Assembly: GCF_016907845.1 (NCBI RefSeq)
Contig: NZ_JAFBCS010000001.1
Span: 1,240,001 to 1,304,000, forward strand
Direction of reading: 5' to 3'
DNA: 64,000 bases
Source: Arcanobacterium pluranimalium
GTDB taxonomy: Bacteria > Actinomycetota > Actinomycetes > Actinomycetales > Actinomycetaceae
Positions 35,062 to 45,665 of the stretch are shown one piece after another (the stretch's first letter is position 1; each line of letters opens with the position of its first letter). The position numbers and the translations under genes are program-made. The notes under the pieces are model-generated. The model was not told where the DNA came from, searched no databases, and saw nothing but the letters and a program-made list of their open reading frames with translations.

Positions 35062-37953
35062 ATGAGCAACGAGGTAGCACCAGCAGCGATTCCATATCGA
35101 TACACTGCTGAACTCGCTAATGAAATCGAAGCTAAATGGCAAAATTACTGGGATGATCACGGCACTTTTAATGCTCCCAATCCGGTAGGTGACCTTGCCG
35201 ATTCGGCTCAAGATCTATCTGCTGAACCGTATTTCCTCCTCGACATGTTCCCTTACCCATCTGGAAAGGGCCTGCATGTGGGTCATCCGCTTGGTTACAT
35301 CGCCACCGACACCGTGGCTCGTTTCCAGCGTATGCAAGGTAAGAGCGTGCTCTACACGATGGGGTATGACGCTTTTGGCCTGCCAGCTGAGCAATATGCT
35401 GTGCAAACGGGTGCGCATCCGCGCGATACCACGGAAGAAAATATTGCCAATATGCGCAAGCAGCTGCGTCGTTTGGGACTTTCGCACGAGAAGCGCCGCT
35501 CCTTGGCCACCACTGATGTGGATTACATGAAGTGGACGCAGTGGATTTTCTTGCAGATTTTCAACTCGTGGTACGACGACGATGCACCTGGTCGCATCGA
35601 GGGCACGAAAGGTCGCGCTCGTCCGATTTCAGAACTTATTGAGGGTTACGCTGCTGGCACGATTCCGACACCGCAAGGCAAAGCTTGGGCGGATATGAGC
35701 GTTGCTGAGCGCAATGAGGCGATTAATTCCCGTCGTCTGGCATATATTGACTACGCGCCTGTGAACTGGGCGCCAGGTTTGGGAACGGTGCTGGCCAACG
35801 AAGAAGTGACGGCGGATGGACGTTCGGAGCGCGGAAACTTTCCAGTGTTTAAGCGTGAGCTACGCCAGTGGATGATGCGCATCACCGCCTACGCAGATCG
35901 TCTTGCCGGTGATCTCGATATGGTGAATTGGCCAGACAAAGTGCGTTCGATGCAGCGCAACTGGATTGGCAAATCTCACGGCGCTGAGGTGGACTTCTGT
36001 GCACACCACGAGGGCGGCGACGCCGTTCTCACTGTTTTCACCACGCGTCCAGATACGCTTTTTGGTGCTACATTCATGGTGATTTCTCCAGAGCACCCGA
36101 TGTTGGTGGAGGAGAATATCCCTCAAGTGTGGCCCGCGGATGTGAAATCGGCATGGACTGGCGGCGCTCAATCGCCACGGCAAGCGGTAGCTGATTATCA
36201 ACGCGCTGCGTCGATGAAGTCTGATTTGGACCGTAGCGACTTGGACAAGGAAAAGACCGGCGTCTTTACTGGAATCTTTGCCACCAATCCGGTTAATGGA
36301 CAGCGAATCCCAGTGTTTACCAGTGATTACGTAATGATGGGCTACGGAACTGGCGCCATTATGGCTGTTCCGGCGCATGACGAGCGCGATTTTGCATTTG
36401 CAACCAAGTTTGAGCTGCCCATCATTCGCACTATTGAGGCACCTGCTGATTTTGGAACCGACGAGGCCTGGACGGGCGATGGTTTAATTATCGATTCGGC
36501 CAACGATGAGGTTTCCCTCAACGGACTCGATAAAGACGCAGGTAAAGCGAGAATTATTGAGTGGTTGGAGTCGAAGGGCTTGGGGCACGCAACGGTTTCG
36601 TTCCGCTTGCGTGATTGGCTCTTTAGCCGCCAGCGCTATTGGGGTGAGCCGTTCCCAGTGGTTTACGACGCCGATGGGCAGGTACACGCGCTGCCTGAGT
36701 CGATGCTTCCAGTGGAATTGCCTGACACTCCGGATTATTCGCCGCGTTCTTTTGATCCGGACGATGCTGATTCGGAGCCAGAGCCGCCGTTGGGACGCTT
36801 GCGCGATTGGGTGAATGTTGAGCTTGATCTTGGCGATGGCTTGAAGTCTTATACGCGCGATACGAATACCATGCCAAACTGGGCAGGTTCGTGCTTCTAT
36901 GAGATGCGTTATGTGGATCCGAACAATGAGAGTGCTTTGATCTCCCCGGAAAATGAAGCTTATTGGATGGGACCTCGTGAGGGGAAGCGCTCTGGTGGTG
37001 CTGATCTGTATGTGGGTGGCGTCGAACACGCAGTTCTGCACTTGCTCTATGCGCGTTTTTGGCACAAGGTGCTTTTCGATCTTGGACACGTCTCCTCGTG
37101 TGAACCGTTCTATACCTTGTTCAACCAAGGTTATGTGCAGGCCTATGCATATACGGATGCGCGTGGTCAATATGTGCCAGCCGATGAAGTTGAGGAAGTT
37201 CCGTCAGCTGATGGTTCAGGTGAAGTGAGCTACACCTGGAAAGGTGAGCCGGTTGAACGCGAATACGGCAAGATGGGCAAGTCACTGAAGAATATCGTGA
37301 CTCCGGATGACATGTGTGCGCTCTATGGCGCAGATACGTTCCGCTTGTACGAAATGTCGATGGGTCCACTTGATGTGTCGCGTCCGTGGGAGACTCGCGC
37401 AGTTATTGGTTCGCAGCGTTTCCTCCAGCGCCTATGGCGAAATATCATCGATGAAACCACCGGAGAATTGGTTGTTGTTGATAAGCCGGTTGAAGGCGAA
37501 ACTGCTAAGCAGTTGGCGCGCACGATCGCTGATGTGACCACTGAATATGCAAATATGCGCATCAATACAGCGATTGCCAAGTTGATTATGTTCAATAATT
37601 ACCTCACTGGAATCGAGGTGCCACGTGAGGCTGCTGAAGCAATCGTGAAGATGGTAGCGCCAGTTGCTCCACACATTGCTGAAGAATTGTGGGCAAAGCT
37701 TGGGCACAATGAATCGATCACGCATGTTCCATTCCCGGTAGTTTGGGACGAATCCTTGTTGCGCGACGACTCTGTGATCTGCGTCGTTCAGGTGCAAGGC
37801 AAGGTGCGCGACCGGCTTGACGTGCCTGCGGATATTGACGAGGACTCGTTGGTGAAATTGGCTTTGGACTCTGAGCGCGTGCGTGCTTTTGTTCCAGGTG
37901 AGCCGCGTAAGGTGATAGTTCGCGCTCCAAAGCTCGTCAATATTGTGCCGTAG
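35062..37953 (+). CDS. leuS: leucyl-tRNA synthetase
   Basis: Charges tRNA-Leu. 963 residues from ATG 35062, fixed by AAGGAG four bases upstream. Class I synthetase: HIGH-type HVGHPLGY in [20 protein letters not shown]1 editing insertion from about 240 to 460 ([31 protein letters not shown]) and the KMSKS loop as [10 protein letters not shown]-terminal anticodon-binding and tail region follows. A long insertion near residues 540-620 ([19 protein letters not shown]) is typical of actinobacterial LeuRS. It ends at a hairpin terminator. Confidence 0.97.
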   Translation: MSNEVAPAAIPYRYTAELANEIEAKWQNYWDDHGTFNAPNPVGDLADSAQDLSAEPYFLLDMFPYPSGKGLHVGHPLGYIATDTVARFQRMQGKSVLYTMGYDAFGLPAEQYAVQTGAHPRDTTEENIANMRKQLRRLGLSHEKRRSLATTDVDYMKWTQWIFLQIFNSWYDDDAPGRIEGTKGRARPISELIEGYAAGTIPTPQGKAWADMSVAERNEAINSRRLAYIDYAPVNWAPGLGTVLANEEVTADGRSERGNFPVFKRELRQWMMRITAYADRLAGDLDMVNWPDKVRSMQRNWIGKSHGAEVDFCAHHEGGDAVLTVFTTRPDTLFGATFMVISPEHPMLVEENIPQVWPADVKSAWTGGAQSPRQAVADYQRAASMKSDLDRSDLDKEKTGVFTGIFATNPVNGQRIPVFTSDYVMMGYGTGAIMAVPAHDERDFAFATKFELPIIRTIEAPADFGTDEAWTGDGLIIDSANDEVSLNGLDKDAGKARIIEWLESKGLGHATVSFRLRDWLFSRQRYWGEPFPVVYDADGQVHALPESMLPVELPDTPDYSPRSFDPDDADSEPEPPLGRLRDWVNVELDLGDGLKSYTRDTNTMPNWAGSCFYEMRYVDPNNESALISPENEAYWMGPREGKRSGGADLYVGGVEHAVLHLLYARFWHKVLFDLGHVSSCEPFYTLFNQGYVQAYAYTDARGQYVPADEVEEVPSADGSGEVSYTWKGEPVEREYGKMGKSLKNIVTPDDMCALYGADTFRLYEMSMGPLDVSRPWETRAVIGSQRFLQRLWRNIIDETTGELVVVDKPVEGETAKQLARTIADVTTEYANMRINTAIAKLIMFNNYLTGIEVPREAAEAIVKMVAPVAPHIAEELWAKLGHNESITHVPFPVVWDESLLRDDSVICVVQVQGKVRDRLDVPADIDEDSLVKLALDSERVRAFVPGEPRKVIVRAPKLVNIVP

Positions 37954-38030
37954 CGTGCAGGAATGAGGCGTAGGCTCAGCGTTAAATGCAGAAGAATACT
38001 TCTCATTTTCTGCACATATTTCACATTGCA

Positions 38031-38070
38031 ACGGTGGCCGAGTCCAATAGGTGGACGCGGCCACCGTTTA
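38031..38070 (+). terminator. terminator of leuS
   Basis: ACGGTGGCCG pairs with CGGCCACCGT, with an inner 5-bp stem GTCCA/TGGAC, followed by TTTA. It lies 78 bp past the leuS stop. Confidence 0.7.
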
Positions 38071-38143
38071 ACGCCCTGTATAAAAAGTATGCAGTAAGCT
38101 AGAATGAGTTCACTTAAAGATGTATTAGGGGAGGTAACCGGAT

Positions 38144-39121
38144 ATGGCTAGTTCGCATATTGCGCATATTGAGCAAACTGATTTTGACGGAATGCCCGCA
38201 TGGCGTATCGAGGCTAGTTCGGGTGCTCGTGCGATTGTGGCAGAGCGTGGGGCTACACTCATTTCTTGGCAGCCACGTGCCGGAGTGGAGATTATCGATG
38301 GGTACCACTCCGCGCAAGAATTGAGCGGTACGGTTTCTTCTCGTAGCCGTATTCAGGCACCCTGGTGTGGGCGGATCAAAGATGGTCGCTATGCTTTTGA
38401 CGGTTCTAGCTATGAGCTGGCCTTGAATGAAGATGGTGAAGCGCTGCATGGACTGGTTGCTGATAAAGATTTTTCGCTGATCAATGCCAATAATACGCTC
38501 ACGCTAGGTTATGAGTTTTCCGGTGAAGAGGGCTACCCATTCAGCTTTGCTATTGAGGTGACTTTCTCTCTCGAATCGGGTGCAGACGGCGAAGAACATC
38601 TGTCGGTTACTATCACGGCAAGGAATACCTCGGAAACTGATATTCCACTGGCAGTAGGTTGGCATCCGTATATTAAGCTTCCAGGCAATAAGACGATCTC
38701 CAATGTTTCGCTTGAAATCCCGGCTCGCACCAAGATCTTAGTTGATTCGGCGTTGATTCCGCGTGCAGGTGAAGCAGCATATGCAGGTGTGAAAGCGCCG
38801 GTGATCGTCGATTACATGGGGTCGACGAAGTTTGATACTTCTTTCCGCGGTTTAATCCCAGACGACGACGGGGTAGTGGTCACGACGATCCGTGACCTAG
38901 CTGGTCAAGGGCGAGTTTCTCTCACACAAGAACCTGCTGATGCGCCAGTTGTACACGTTTTTACTGCAGATAATTTACCGCGTGATTCGCGGGCTTCGAT
39001 TGCTCTTGAGCCGTTATCGCATCTTCCCGATGCTTTTAATCGCGCTGATTCTAAAGCGAGTGTTCGACTTGCACCAGGAGGTATTCGGCAGCTCACGGCG
39101 ACGCTCACTTATGGAGTATGA
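38144..39121 (+). CDS. aldose 1-epimerase family protein
   Basis: 325 residues of the galactose mutarotase fold. Key elements: the substrate Arg in SRSRIQAPWCGRI, the His pair in GEALHGLVAD and AVGWHPYIKLPG, and the general-base Glu in ALEPLSHLPD. It belongs to the aldose epimerase-like group rather than the short GalM of E. coli. It could supply alpha-galactose to the galactose kinase encoded 14 kb downstream, but the substrate is not proven. It stands as a single gene after leuS, ending at a hairpin shared with the convergent ATPase gene. Confidence 0.85.
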   Translation: MASSHIAHIEQTDFDGMPAWRIEASSGARAIVAERGATLISWQPRAGVEIIDGYHSAQELSGTVSSRSRIQAPWCGRIKDGRYAFDGSSYELALNEDGEALHGLVADKDFSLINANNTLTLGYEFSGEEGYPFSFAIEVTFSLESGADGEEHLSVTITARNTSETDIPLAVGWHPYIKLPGNKTISNVSLEIPARTKILVDSALIPRAGEAAYAGVKAPVIVDYMGSTKFDTSFRGLIPDDDGVVVTTIRDLAGQGRVSLTQEPADAPVVHVFTADNLPRDSRASIALEPLSHLPDAFNRADSKASVRLAPGGIRQLTATLTYGV

Positions 39122-39146
39122 GCGCGGCTTAAATGATTGAATAAGT

Positions 39147-39192
39147 TGTTGGTTGGGGGGCTTTCACCACAGTGAAAGCCCCCCAACCAACA
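39147..39192. terminator. 21-bp perfect hairpin between convergent genes
   Basis: A perfect inverted repeat (half-site begins TGTTGGTTGGGGGGC) with a CACA loop between the epimerase-like and HerA-like genes. T-runs are absent. Likely terminates both. Confidence 0.65.
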
Positions 39193-39240
39193 TTTGTGCC
39201 TGCGCAATCAATATGAACGCCGGCATAAGTATCGCAACAG

Positions 39241-40986
39241 TTATCGACGCCGAGTTCCGAAGAGAGAACGGGTGATTTCGCGTGTGATTGTGCGTCCAGC
39301 AGTTCGCACGATTGAGTCAATCAATGAGTCACGACGTCGCTCAGTCCGTTTTTCTTCAGCGGCCGCCTCGCGTTCCATGCGCTTTTGTTCAGCTTCGGCG
39401 GCTTTCTTTTCAGTTGCGATTTGCTCTTCTAGCTCTTCAAGCTGGGCTTTTTGTTCTGACTGTTTTTGTATTCGCGCCTCGAGTAATTCGGTCGCTGACT
39501 CTGGATTGACCGCATCTTTATACTGGGCATATAGCTGCGAAGCCACAATTTTGGCATTTACAGCGTCAGGATTAGCTGTTCCCATATTTGCGCTGGGCGC
39601 CCAGAGGCGGATAGGCGCAACAGGAGTTGGACGACCCTTGGGATCAAGTAAAGTCACAACAGCTTCGCCTGTTCCCAAAGCGGGCAGTAACTTCTCTAAG
39701 TCAAGTGGCGATGTTGGGAAGGTTTTAACCGTCTCGCGTAAGGCTTTTGCATCATTGGGAGTGTGAGCGCGCAATGCGTGCTGAACTTTGGCACCTAACT
39801 GGGCCAATACGTCGTCGGGAATATCCTTTGGCGTTTGCGTAACGAAGAAAACACCCACTCCTTTCGAACGGATCAGACGCACCGTCTGCACCACTTGCTT
39901 GAGGAATTCCTTGGTGGCATCAGTAAACAGCAAGTGCGCTTCGTCAAAGAAAAAGACGAGTTTGGGCTTTTCAAGGTCGCCTACTTCGGGAAGCTCTTGG
40001 AATAGTTCAGCAAGAAGCCACATGATAAACGTGGAGAAAAGTGCCGATTGACCTTGAATATCAGGCAGTTCAAGGGAGGAAATAATCCCGCGGCCCTCGC
40101 TAGTGGTGCGCAAGAAATGGTTGACGTCAAAGGCCGGTTCACCGAAGAAAGCGTCGCCGCCTTGTGCTTGGAGCTGCGCAATTTCACGCAAAATAACTCC
40201 GGCAGTGGCAGGAGCAATTCCGCCTATGGCGCTGAGCTCGGCTTTCCCGTCGTCTGAACTCAAGTACGTCACCACAGACTTGAGATCGCCCAAGTCGATG
40301 AGCGCCAATTTATTGGTATCAGCCCAATGGAAAATGAGCGATAATGCTGATTCTTGAGTGTCGTTCAGCCCTAACACTTTCGAGAGCAGAATCGGTCCAA
40401 AATCGGTGACGCTCGTGCGGATTGGAACCCCAGCTCCTTGACCGCCAAGGCTGTAAAACTCGACCGGATGGGCGGCTGGCTGCCAGTCTTGCCCCTGCTG
40501 AGCTACTCGAGCCAAGAGTTTATCGCTCGCGGTACCAGGTTCCATAAGCCCAGTGAGGTCGCCTTTTATGTCAGTGAGAAAAACTGGCACCCCATTTGTT
40601 GATAGTCCCTCTGCAAGTAGCTGAAGCGTACGCGTCTTTCCTGTACCAGTAGCACCAGCGACGACGCCGTGCCGGTTGAGCATTCCCAGTGGCAAAGACA
40701 CATGCACATTCGGATTTACCGTGCCATTACTCAAATAGCTCCCTATAGTCATCGATGCTGAGCTAAAGGTGTATCCCTCACTGATGACCTGCGCGTAAGC
40801 GTCAGCTTCAGCCGCTGCCTCAGGTGCTGGAGTTTCTGATGTAGCGGATGCGGGTGTTTGTGCTTGCGCCATTGCAGCTTCGAGTTGTGCTTGCGCTGCT
40901 GCTGCACGTGCTTCTGCTGCTGCAGCTTGAGCAGCGAGGGCTTCTGCCTTGAGTCGAGCCAGTTCGGCATCTTGCGGATTAGTCAT
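39241..40986 (-). CDS. HerA-like ATPase/helicase of the DUF853 family
   Basis: 581 residues. Residues 1-60 are an Ala-rich coiled coil (LKAEALAAQAAAAEAR). The P-loop is VAGATGTGKTRTLQLLAEGL, Walker B is LVFFFDEAHLLF, and an Arg finger-like RSKGVGVFFVTQTPKDIPDDVLAQLGAKVQHALRA stretch follows (positions about 375-410). The C-terminus is a Glu/Lys coiled coil with an Arg-rich end. The DUF853 family is HerA/FtsK-like, and no function is settled; links with DNA processing or toxin-like systems have been suggested for other HerA proteins. Divergent from comEA. Confidence 0.88.
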   Translation of the reverse strand: MTNPQDAELARLKAEALAAQAAAAEARAAAAQAQLEAAMAQAQTPASATSETPAPEAAAEADAYAQVISEGYTFSSASMTIGSYLSNGTVNPNVHVSLPLGMLNRHGVVAGATGTGKTRTLQLLAEGLSTNGVPVFLTDIKGDLTGLMEPGTASDKLLARVAQQGQDWQPAAHPVEFYSLGGQGAGVPIRTSVTDFGPILLSKVLGLNDTQESALSLIFHWADTNKLALIDLGDLKSVVTYLSSDDGKAELSAIGGIAPATAGVILREIAQLQAQGGDAFFGEPAFDVNHFLRTTSEGRGIISSLELPDIQGQSALFSTFIMWLLAELFQELPEVGDLEKPKLVFFFDEAHLLFTDATKEFLKQVVQTVRLIRSKGVGVFFVTQTPKDIPDDVLAQLGAKVQHALRAHTPNDAKALRETVKTFPTSPLDLEKLLPALGTGEAVVTLLDPKGRPTPVAPIRLWAPSANMGTANPDAVNAKIVASQLYAQYKDAVNPESATELLEARIQKQSEQKAQLEELEEQIATEKKAAEAEQKRMEREAAAEEKRTERRRDSLIDSIVRTAGRTITREITRSLFGTRRR

Positions 40987-41134
40987 GGTTTCAGTCTACT
41001 TGTGCGGATCACGATGAGGCGAGAGAAAAAGAATGTTGCTGCAATCTTGTCCACATAGATGTGAAGTGAAGGGGCAGTCCACAGAACCCAGCGAGGGCGC
41101 GACGTCGATAAATATATCTCCTCACAATAGATTC

Positions 41135-42088
41135 ATGAATCAGCCACCACCGCGAATAACAGCGACGAATAATACTCGTTTAAGGAACGACGCCGCAGCC
41201 GCGCCCGACGTCGTAACCTTAGATCACCGCACGCCGCCAAAACGCCGCAGCCCGCGCACGAGACACTCAGAACTGAAAGATGATTTTTCAGGCAGCCAAG
41301 CGCAAGAGCGACTAAAGAGCTTCAAGAAAGGCGCCTTTTTAGCTGCCTTGGGTGATGAAACGTCGGCATTGACGCAACCTGGTCGAAAAGCACGTTTCGT
41401 CCTCTCCGGCTCTGCGCTCAAGGTCTTTTTGTTCGTGCTCTTTGTAGCTATGGCCATTACTATTGCGCGGGCAATGGCTCAAAATGACCGCACAGTGCAA
41501 GAGATACCCGCGCTGCAACAAAAAGCAGTAGCGGAACAGGAATCCAATACGCAGTCTCAAACCGAGACGGATAAAGGCGGTTTAGTGGTATACGTTACTG
41601 GCGCGGTGAATCGACCAGGAGTGGTCAAAGTTGCTGAACCTGCCCGAATAAATGATGCAGTGACTGCCGCAGGTGGCTTAAGCCCAACCGCAGATATGAA
41701 TGGTGTGAATCTTGCAGCGCCAGTGACGGATGGCGCACATATCCACATTTCCATCGTGGGGGAGGAACAAGCAGAAAATAGCAGCGCGACTGGCTCAGGC
41801 GGATCTGTGAGTGGGGAATCGGATAACGGCGGATCTGATAGCGGAGGACCCGCACGAAATTCTCAGGCAGGTGCGCAAACTGGCTCCCAAACAAACAAAA
41901 AGATTTCACTCAACTCGGCAACCGCGCAAGAACTCGATACCTTACCTGGTATTGGGCCAATAACTGCCCAACAGATTGTGCAGTGGAGAAAGCAGCATGG
42001 GAAATTCACCAGCGTGGAGCAACTCGGAGAAATCAGTGGCATAGGTGCAAAAACCATTGAGAAATTGCGCCCATACCTGAGTCTTTGA
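41135..42088 (+). CDS. comEA: competence protein ComEA, DNA receptor
   Basis: 317 residues from ATG 41135 (no good ribosome binding site; GTG 41064 or ATG 41033 would add 24-34 residues). A cytoplasmic basic stretch leads to one membrane helix (about 90-115, LKVFLFVLFVAMAITIARAMA). Outside come an SLBB domain (YVTGAVNRPGVVKV...) and a Gly/Ser/Asn linker, then two helix-hairpin-helix motifs (LDTLPGIGPITAQQI and LGEISGIGAKTIEKL). It binds incoming double-stranded DNA. Immediately upstream of comEC. Confidence 0.92.
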   Translation: MNQPPPRITATNNTRLRNDAAAAPDVVTLDHRTPPKRRSPRTRHSELKDDFSGSQAQERLKSFKKGAFLAALGDETSALTQPGRKARFVLSGSALKVFLFVLFVAMAITIARAMAQNDRTVQEIPALQQKAVAEQESNTQSQTETDKGGLVVYVTGAVNRPGVVKVAEPARINDAVTAAGGLSPTADMNGVNLAAPVTDGAHIHISIVGEEQAENSSATGSGGSVSGESDNGGSDSGGPARNSQAGAQTGSQTNKKISLNSATAQELDTLPGIGPITAQQIVQWRKQHGKFTSVEQLGEISGIGAKTIEKLRPYLSL

Positions 42089-42097
42089 TCGCGTCTT

Positions 42098-44545
42098 ATG
42101 CACGATTATCGGTTAGTACTACCAGCAGCAATACTATGGTTTCTCACTATCGTGGGCACCGATATTACTGATCTTGGCAACTTTAGTATTTCGTCATTAA
42201 AGCTACTTGGAATAGCTCTAGGCGCTGCATTTGCCCTCGCTGTGGCGGCATGGAAGATTGTTCAGGGTACGACGTCGTTGTGGCCTGAGCAAACGCGCGA
42301 TCACCACGCTATAACAGCGAATATTAAATCGATTGCTGTGCTGGCTCTTTGCATGTTTTGTATAGGGATTGGCAACAACTCAGTTCACAACTATCTGCAA
42401 GAGAGAGATCCTTTAGTTCAAGCTGCCACAAAGAACGCCTCAGTTACAGTGCAAGCGTCGATATCTGGCAAAGAACGGAAGATGCGCGCATTTAGCAGCT
42501 ACAACATTGCCAGCATTGAACTCGACGGACGCGCGTCGAGGCAAAGTGCGTGCCTGCGCATCTCACCGGGTGCTAACCAACACTTTAATATTGGCGATCC
42601 AATAAGGGTTCGCGGTCAGATACGTATGGGTAAGAGCAAGCAGACGTGCCAATTAGTAATCGCAGCTGAACACATTTCCGTCAATGGTGAACCATCTTTG
42701 ATCAGCGTTTTCATCAACCGGATTCACGGTGATTTTGCCGATGTGTTAGCCGGCATTGAATCCTCAGAAACAGATGCGAGCGCCTTAGTACAAGGAATTG
42801 TGCTTGGTGATGATTCGCAGCTGTCGGACGATATGCGGCGAAGTATGAAAAACCAGAGTTTGTCGCACTTAACGGCTGTGTCAGGTTCGCATATTTCTAT
42901 TCTCTTGCTAGCTGTCTTTAGCGTCCTTGGGCAGCGGCGCGCATGGTTAGCAGCGATATTTGGAGCCTTGACTATCACAGTTCTCACGCTCATCGTGGGG
43001 CCAAGTGCCTCAGTGCTCAGGGCACTCTACATGGGATTATTCGTTGTATTCGGTGTGGGAATGCGCCGCCCGAGAGACGCTATAGCGCTTCTTGCTACCA
43101 CTGTTATTGTGGTGTGTTTTGTCAATCCGCAGCTGAGTACCCAAATAGGTTTTATTCTCTCAGTGCTTGCCACTTTCGGCATAGTCAGTGGAGGTTCGCA
43201 GTTAGCTCAGCGAATATCTGTGATTATGCCATTGTGGTGTGCTGAGCTCATCGCAATACCTCTGATCGCATCAATATCGACTCTTCCGGTTATCTTCACT
43301 ATGCAATCGAGTATGTCTATCTGGGGAGTGTTGGCAAACATGGTGATTGCCCCAGTGGTAGCTCCCCTCACTATTTGCGGATTAGCCGCATTAACTGTGG
43401 TGAGCTTTGCACCGCACATTGCGACTCTCTTCGTGTGGGGAGCATATATATGCAGTCGATGGATCATCTACGTAGTTGGTGTGATCGAGTACTTTCCTGC
43501 TTCGCATATACCCACGATCATCGTGTTCCTCTCCCATCTATTGCTTCTTTTCGGACTCATTGGGCTAGCGCGAGTACGCCCAAGAACCAGAGCGAGAGCC
43601 AAGGCAATCATAGGAACGCGAACTAGGCGCAAAATTCACCTTCGAACTCAAAGCTTTTACGCTGCTTTTAAAAGCAAATTTCTTCCGTTCATCACTCCGA
43701 TCACTGCATGGCAGAGAGGTGCAGCGCCGGCACAGATTGCCTTTCTTGGGTTGGTATTTCTAGCAGCGATCTTAGGCGTGCACAAGCTTGTCTTGCCGGT
43801 TTCACCAACGCAAATCGCAGATTGGGAAATTATCCAATGCGACGTCGGGCAAGGTTCAGCTATGCTCTTACGCGCGAGTTCAGATACTGTGCTCGTCGAC
43901 GTAGGCAAAGACCCAAGCAAAATTGCCAGCTGCCTCAATGACAACTCCATCACTACCATCGACCTGCTCATCTTGAGTCATTTCGATCTTGATCATATTG
44001 GAGGAGCATCAGCCATCATCGGAAAGATCGAGGTCAAAGAAATATGGTTGAGCACCAACCCTTATCCGCTCTATAACTCCGAACCTTTAATGCGTACGAT
44101 CACAAGGCACAATATCCCTTATCAAAGTGTGAAAGCAGGGCAGTCCTTTCACAATTGGTTGCGCATAATTCATCCACGCAGCGCAAGTGGTGGCGAAGAA
44201 AACACCAATAGAGACTCTCTAGTGATCGATGCTAAAACGGCAACGCTGCACACAGTAATCCTCAGTGACGTGCCCAAAGACGTACAAGATGACTTGAGTA
44301 ACGAAGCCAGTGAGGTAGACGTCGTCGTCGTTTCGCACCACGGTGCAAAAGACCAATCCGCGCGTCTTGCGAAAGCCTATAAGCCTAAAATTACCCTTGT
44401 ATCGGTAGGCGAAAACACGTACGGACATCCGACAGAAGAAGCTCACAAAATCTGGGACGCGCCAATGTATCTGACAACACTCGAGTGCAAAACTATAAAA
44501 ATTGGGCATGGCGAGGTGGAAGCTTCCTGCTTCGACGCAGGCTAA
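42098..44545 (+). CDS. comEC: competence protein ComEC, DNA channel
   Basis: 815 residues. An N-terminal OB-type region (about 100-200) follows two helices; the competence channel domain with about ten helices runs from about 220 to 490 (HLTAVSGSHISILLLAV, GPSASVLRALYMGL). The C-terminal metallo-beta-lactamase domain (from about 575) has SHFDLDHIGGAS and VVSHHGAKDQSA. Imports one strand and may degrade the other. Nine bases after comEA, so coupled. No comGA/pilus genes in view. Confidence 0.95.
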   Translation: MHDYRLVLPAAILWFLTIVGTDITDLGNFSISSLKLLGIALGAAFALAVAAWKIVQGTTSLWPEQTRDHHAITANIKSIAVLALCMFCIGIGNNSVHNYLQERDPLVQAATKNASVTVQASISGKERKMRAFSSYNIASIELDGRASRQSACLRISPGANQHFNIGDPIRVRGQIRMGKSKQTCQLVIAAEHISVNGEPSLISVFINRIHGDFADVLAGIESSETDASALVQGIVLGDDSQLSDDMRRSMKNQSLSHLTAVSGSHISILLLAVFSVLGQRRAWLAAIFGALTITVLTLIVGPSASVLRALYMGLFVVFGVGMRRPRDAIALLATTVIVVCFVNPQLSTQIGFILSVLATFGIVSGGSQLAQRISVIMPLWCAELIAIPLIASISTLPVIFTMQSSMSIWGVLANMVIAPVVAPLTICGLAALTVVSFAPHIATLFVWGAYICSRWIIYVVGVIEYFPASHIPTIIVFLSHLLLLFGLIGLARVRPRTRARAKAIIGTRTRRKIHLRTQSFYAAFKSKFLPFITPITAWQRGAAPAQIAFLGLVFLAAILGVHKLVLPVSPTQIADWEIIQCDVGQGSAMLLRASSDTVLVDVGKDPSKIASCLNDNSITTIDLLILSHFDLDHIGGASAIIGKIEVKEIWLSTNPYPLYNSEPLMRTITRHNIPYQSVKAGQSFHNWLRIIHPRSASGGEENTNRDSLVIDAKTATLHTVILSDVPKDVQDDLSNEASEVDVVVVSHHGAKDQSARLAKAYKPKITLVSVGENTYGHPTEEAHKIWDAPMYLTTLECKTIKIGHGEVEASCFDAG

Positions 44546-44566
44546 TTCCCGTGGAATAATAAACCT

Positions 44567-45532
44567 ATGGCAGCATGGGATTCTCTTGAACTCAAACCTC
44601 TAATTTTGATCCAATCGGGTGAGCCCGTCTACGGTGAGCGAGCTACGGATCATCTGAAGCAACAACTGCGCGCTCGCGATCCAAACACTGACATCTCGGT
44701 GCTTGATGCAGGGGAGTATAACGGAGGAGAGCTGCAGCTACACACGACTCCCACCTTGTTCGGCGAGCCGAGGGCGATCGTTATTCCTAATGCGGAGCAA
44801 GCAACAGATGCATTTTTAGCTGATTCGCTCAGCTATATCGAGTCGCCAGAGCCCGATGTAGTGGTCATTTTCCGCCATAATGGCGGTGTGCGTGGCAAGA
44901 AATTGCTCGATAAACTTAACGCTGCTCATGTGCCGGCCATCAAGATTGAGGCAGTGACTTCACCAGCTGCAAAGATAAATGCCGTATGCGCAGATGTTGC
45001 GGCACAAAAGCGGAAGATTTCGAAATCCGCGGCCGAAGCACTCGTCGATGCCTTGGGGTCTGATCTGCGTGAGTTGCTGTCAGCTACGAACCAGCTTTTG
45101 GCGGATATCCCAGGAGATATTAACGACGACGACGTCCACAAGTATTTTTCTGGACGTATAGAGGCGAATGGGTACCGTGTCGCTGATGCATTGGTCACTG
45201 GTGATGTGGGGCGTGCTGTCGAATTGGCTCGTCATGCGATGGCTACCGGCACTTCGCCTGTAAGTATCGTGTCCTCACTAGCTCTCAAATTCCGGTCGAT
45301 GGCATTGGTTCTGGGCGAGCGCTCCTCGAAACTGGGTGTGAAAGATACGATGCGGCAGTGGCAGCGGGATCGTGCCAAGCGCGAACTGCGGTACTGGAGT
45401 GCTGAAGGGCTGGCTCAGGCAATTTGCGAGATCGCTCGCGCCGATGCCGACGTCAAGGGTGGATCGCGCGATACCGCATACGCTGTGGAGCGCGCAATTC
45501 TCGCGGTCGGCCGCGCTCGGCGTATTCGTTAA
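44567..45532 (+). CDS. holA: DNA polymerase III subunit delta
   Basis: Clamp-loader subunit that opens the sliding clamp. 321 residues of the HolA family: SGEPVYGERATDHL at the start, TTPTLFGEPRAIVI, and DALGSDLRELLSATNQLLADIP in the middle, with DTAYAVERAILAVGRARR at the end. It follows comEC by 21 bp, the usual actinobacterial order. rpsT, which normally follows, is displaced to 50 kb. Confidence 0.93.
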   Translation: MAAWDSLELKPLILIQSGEPVYGERATDHLKQQLRARDPNTDISVLDAGEYNGGELQLHTTPTLFGEPRAIVIPNAEQATDAFLADSLSYIESPEPDVVVIFRHNGGVRGKKLLDKLNAAHVPAIKIEAVTSPAAKINAVCADVAAQKRKISKSAAEALVDALGSDLRELLSATNQLLADIPGDINDDDVHKYFSGRIEANGYRVADALVTGDVGRAVELARHAMATGTSPVSIVSSLALKFRSMALVLGERSSKLGVKDTMRQWQRDRAKRELRYWSAEGLAQAICEIARADADVKGGSRDTAYAVERAILAVGRARRIR

Positions 45533-45665
45533 TTCGCTCTGGGCAGGTCTAAAACAACCGGCGCTAAAAATATCTCGATAAAGAGACAAATCTGGGCTAA
45601 CCTTAGAAGTGGCGAAAATGAAGCGATTTTATAGTGCTTCACACAATCCATGGTTAGGAGACACT

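Noticed and set aside
36484-37170. 228-residue minus-strand frame inside leuS
   Set aside because: Antisense to a certain synthetase gene; His/Arg/Ile-rich composition typical of a shadow frame.
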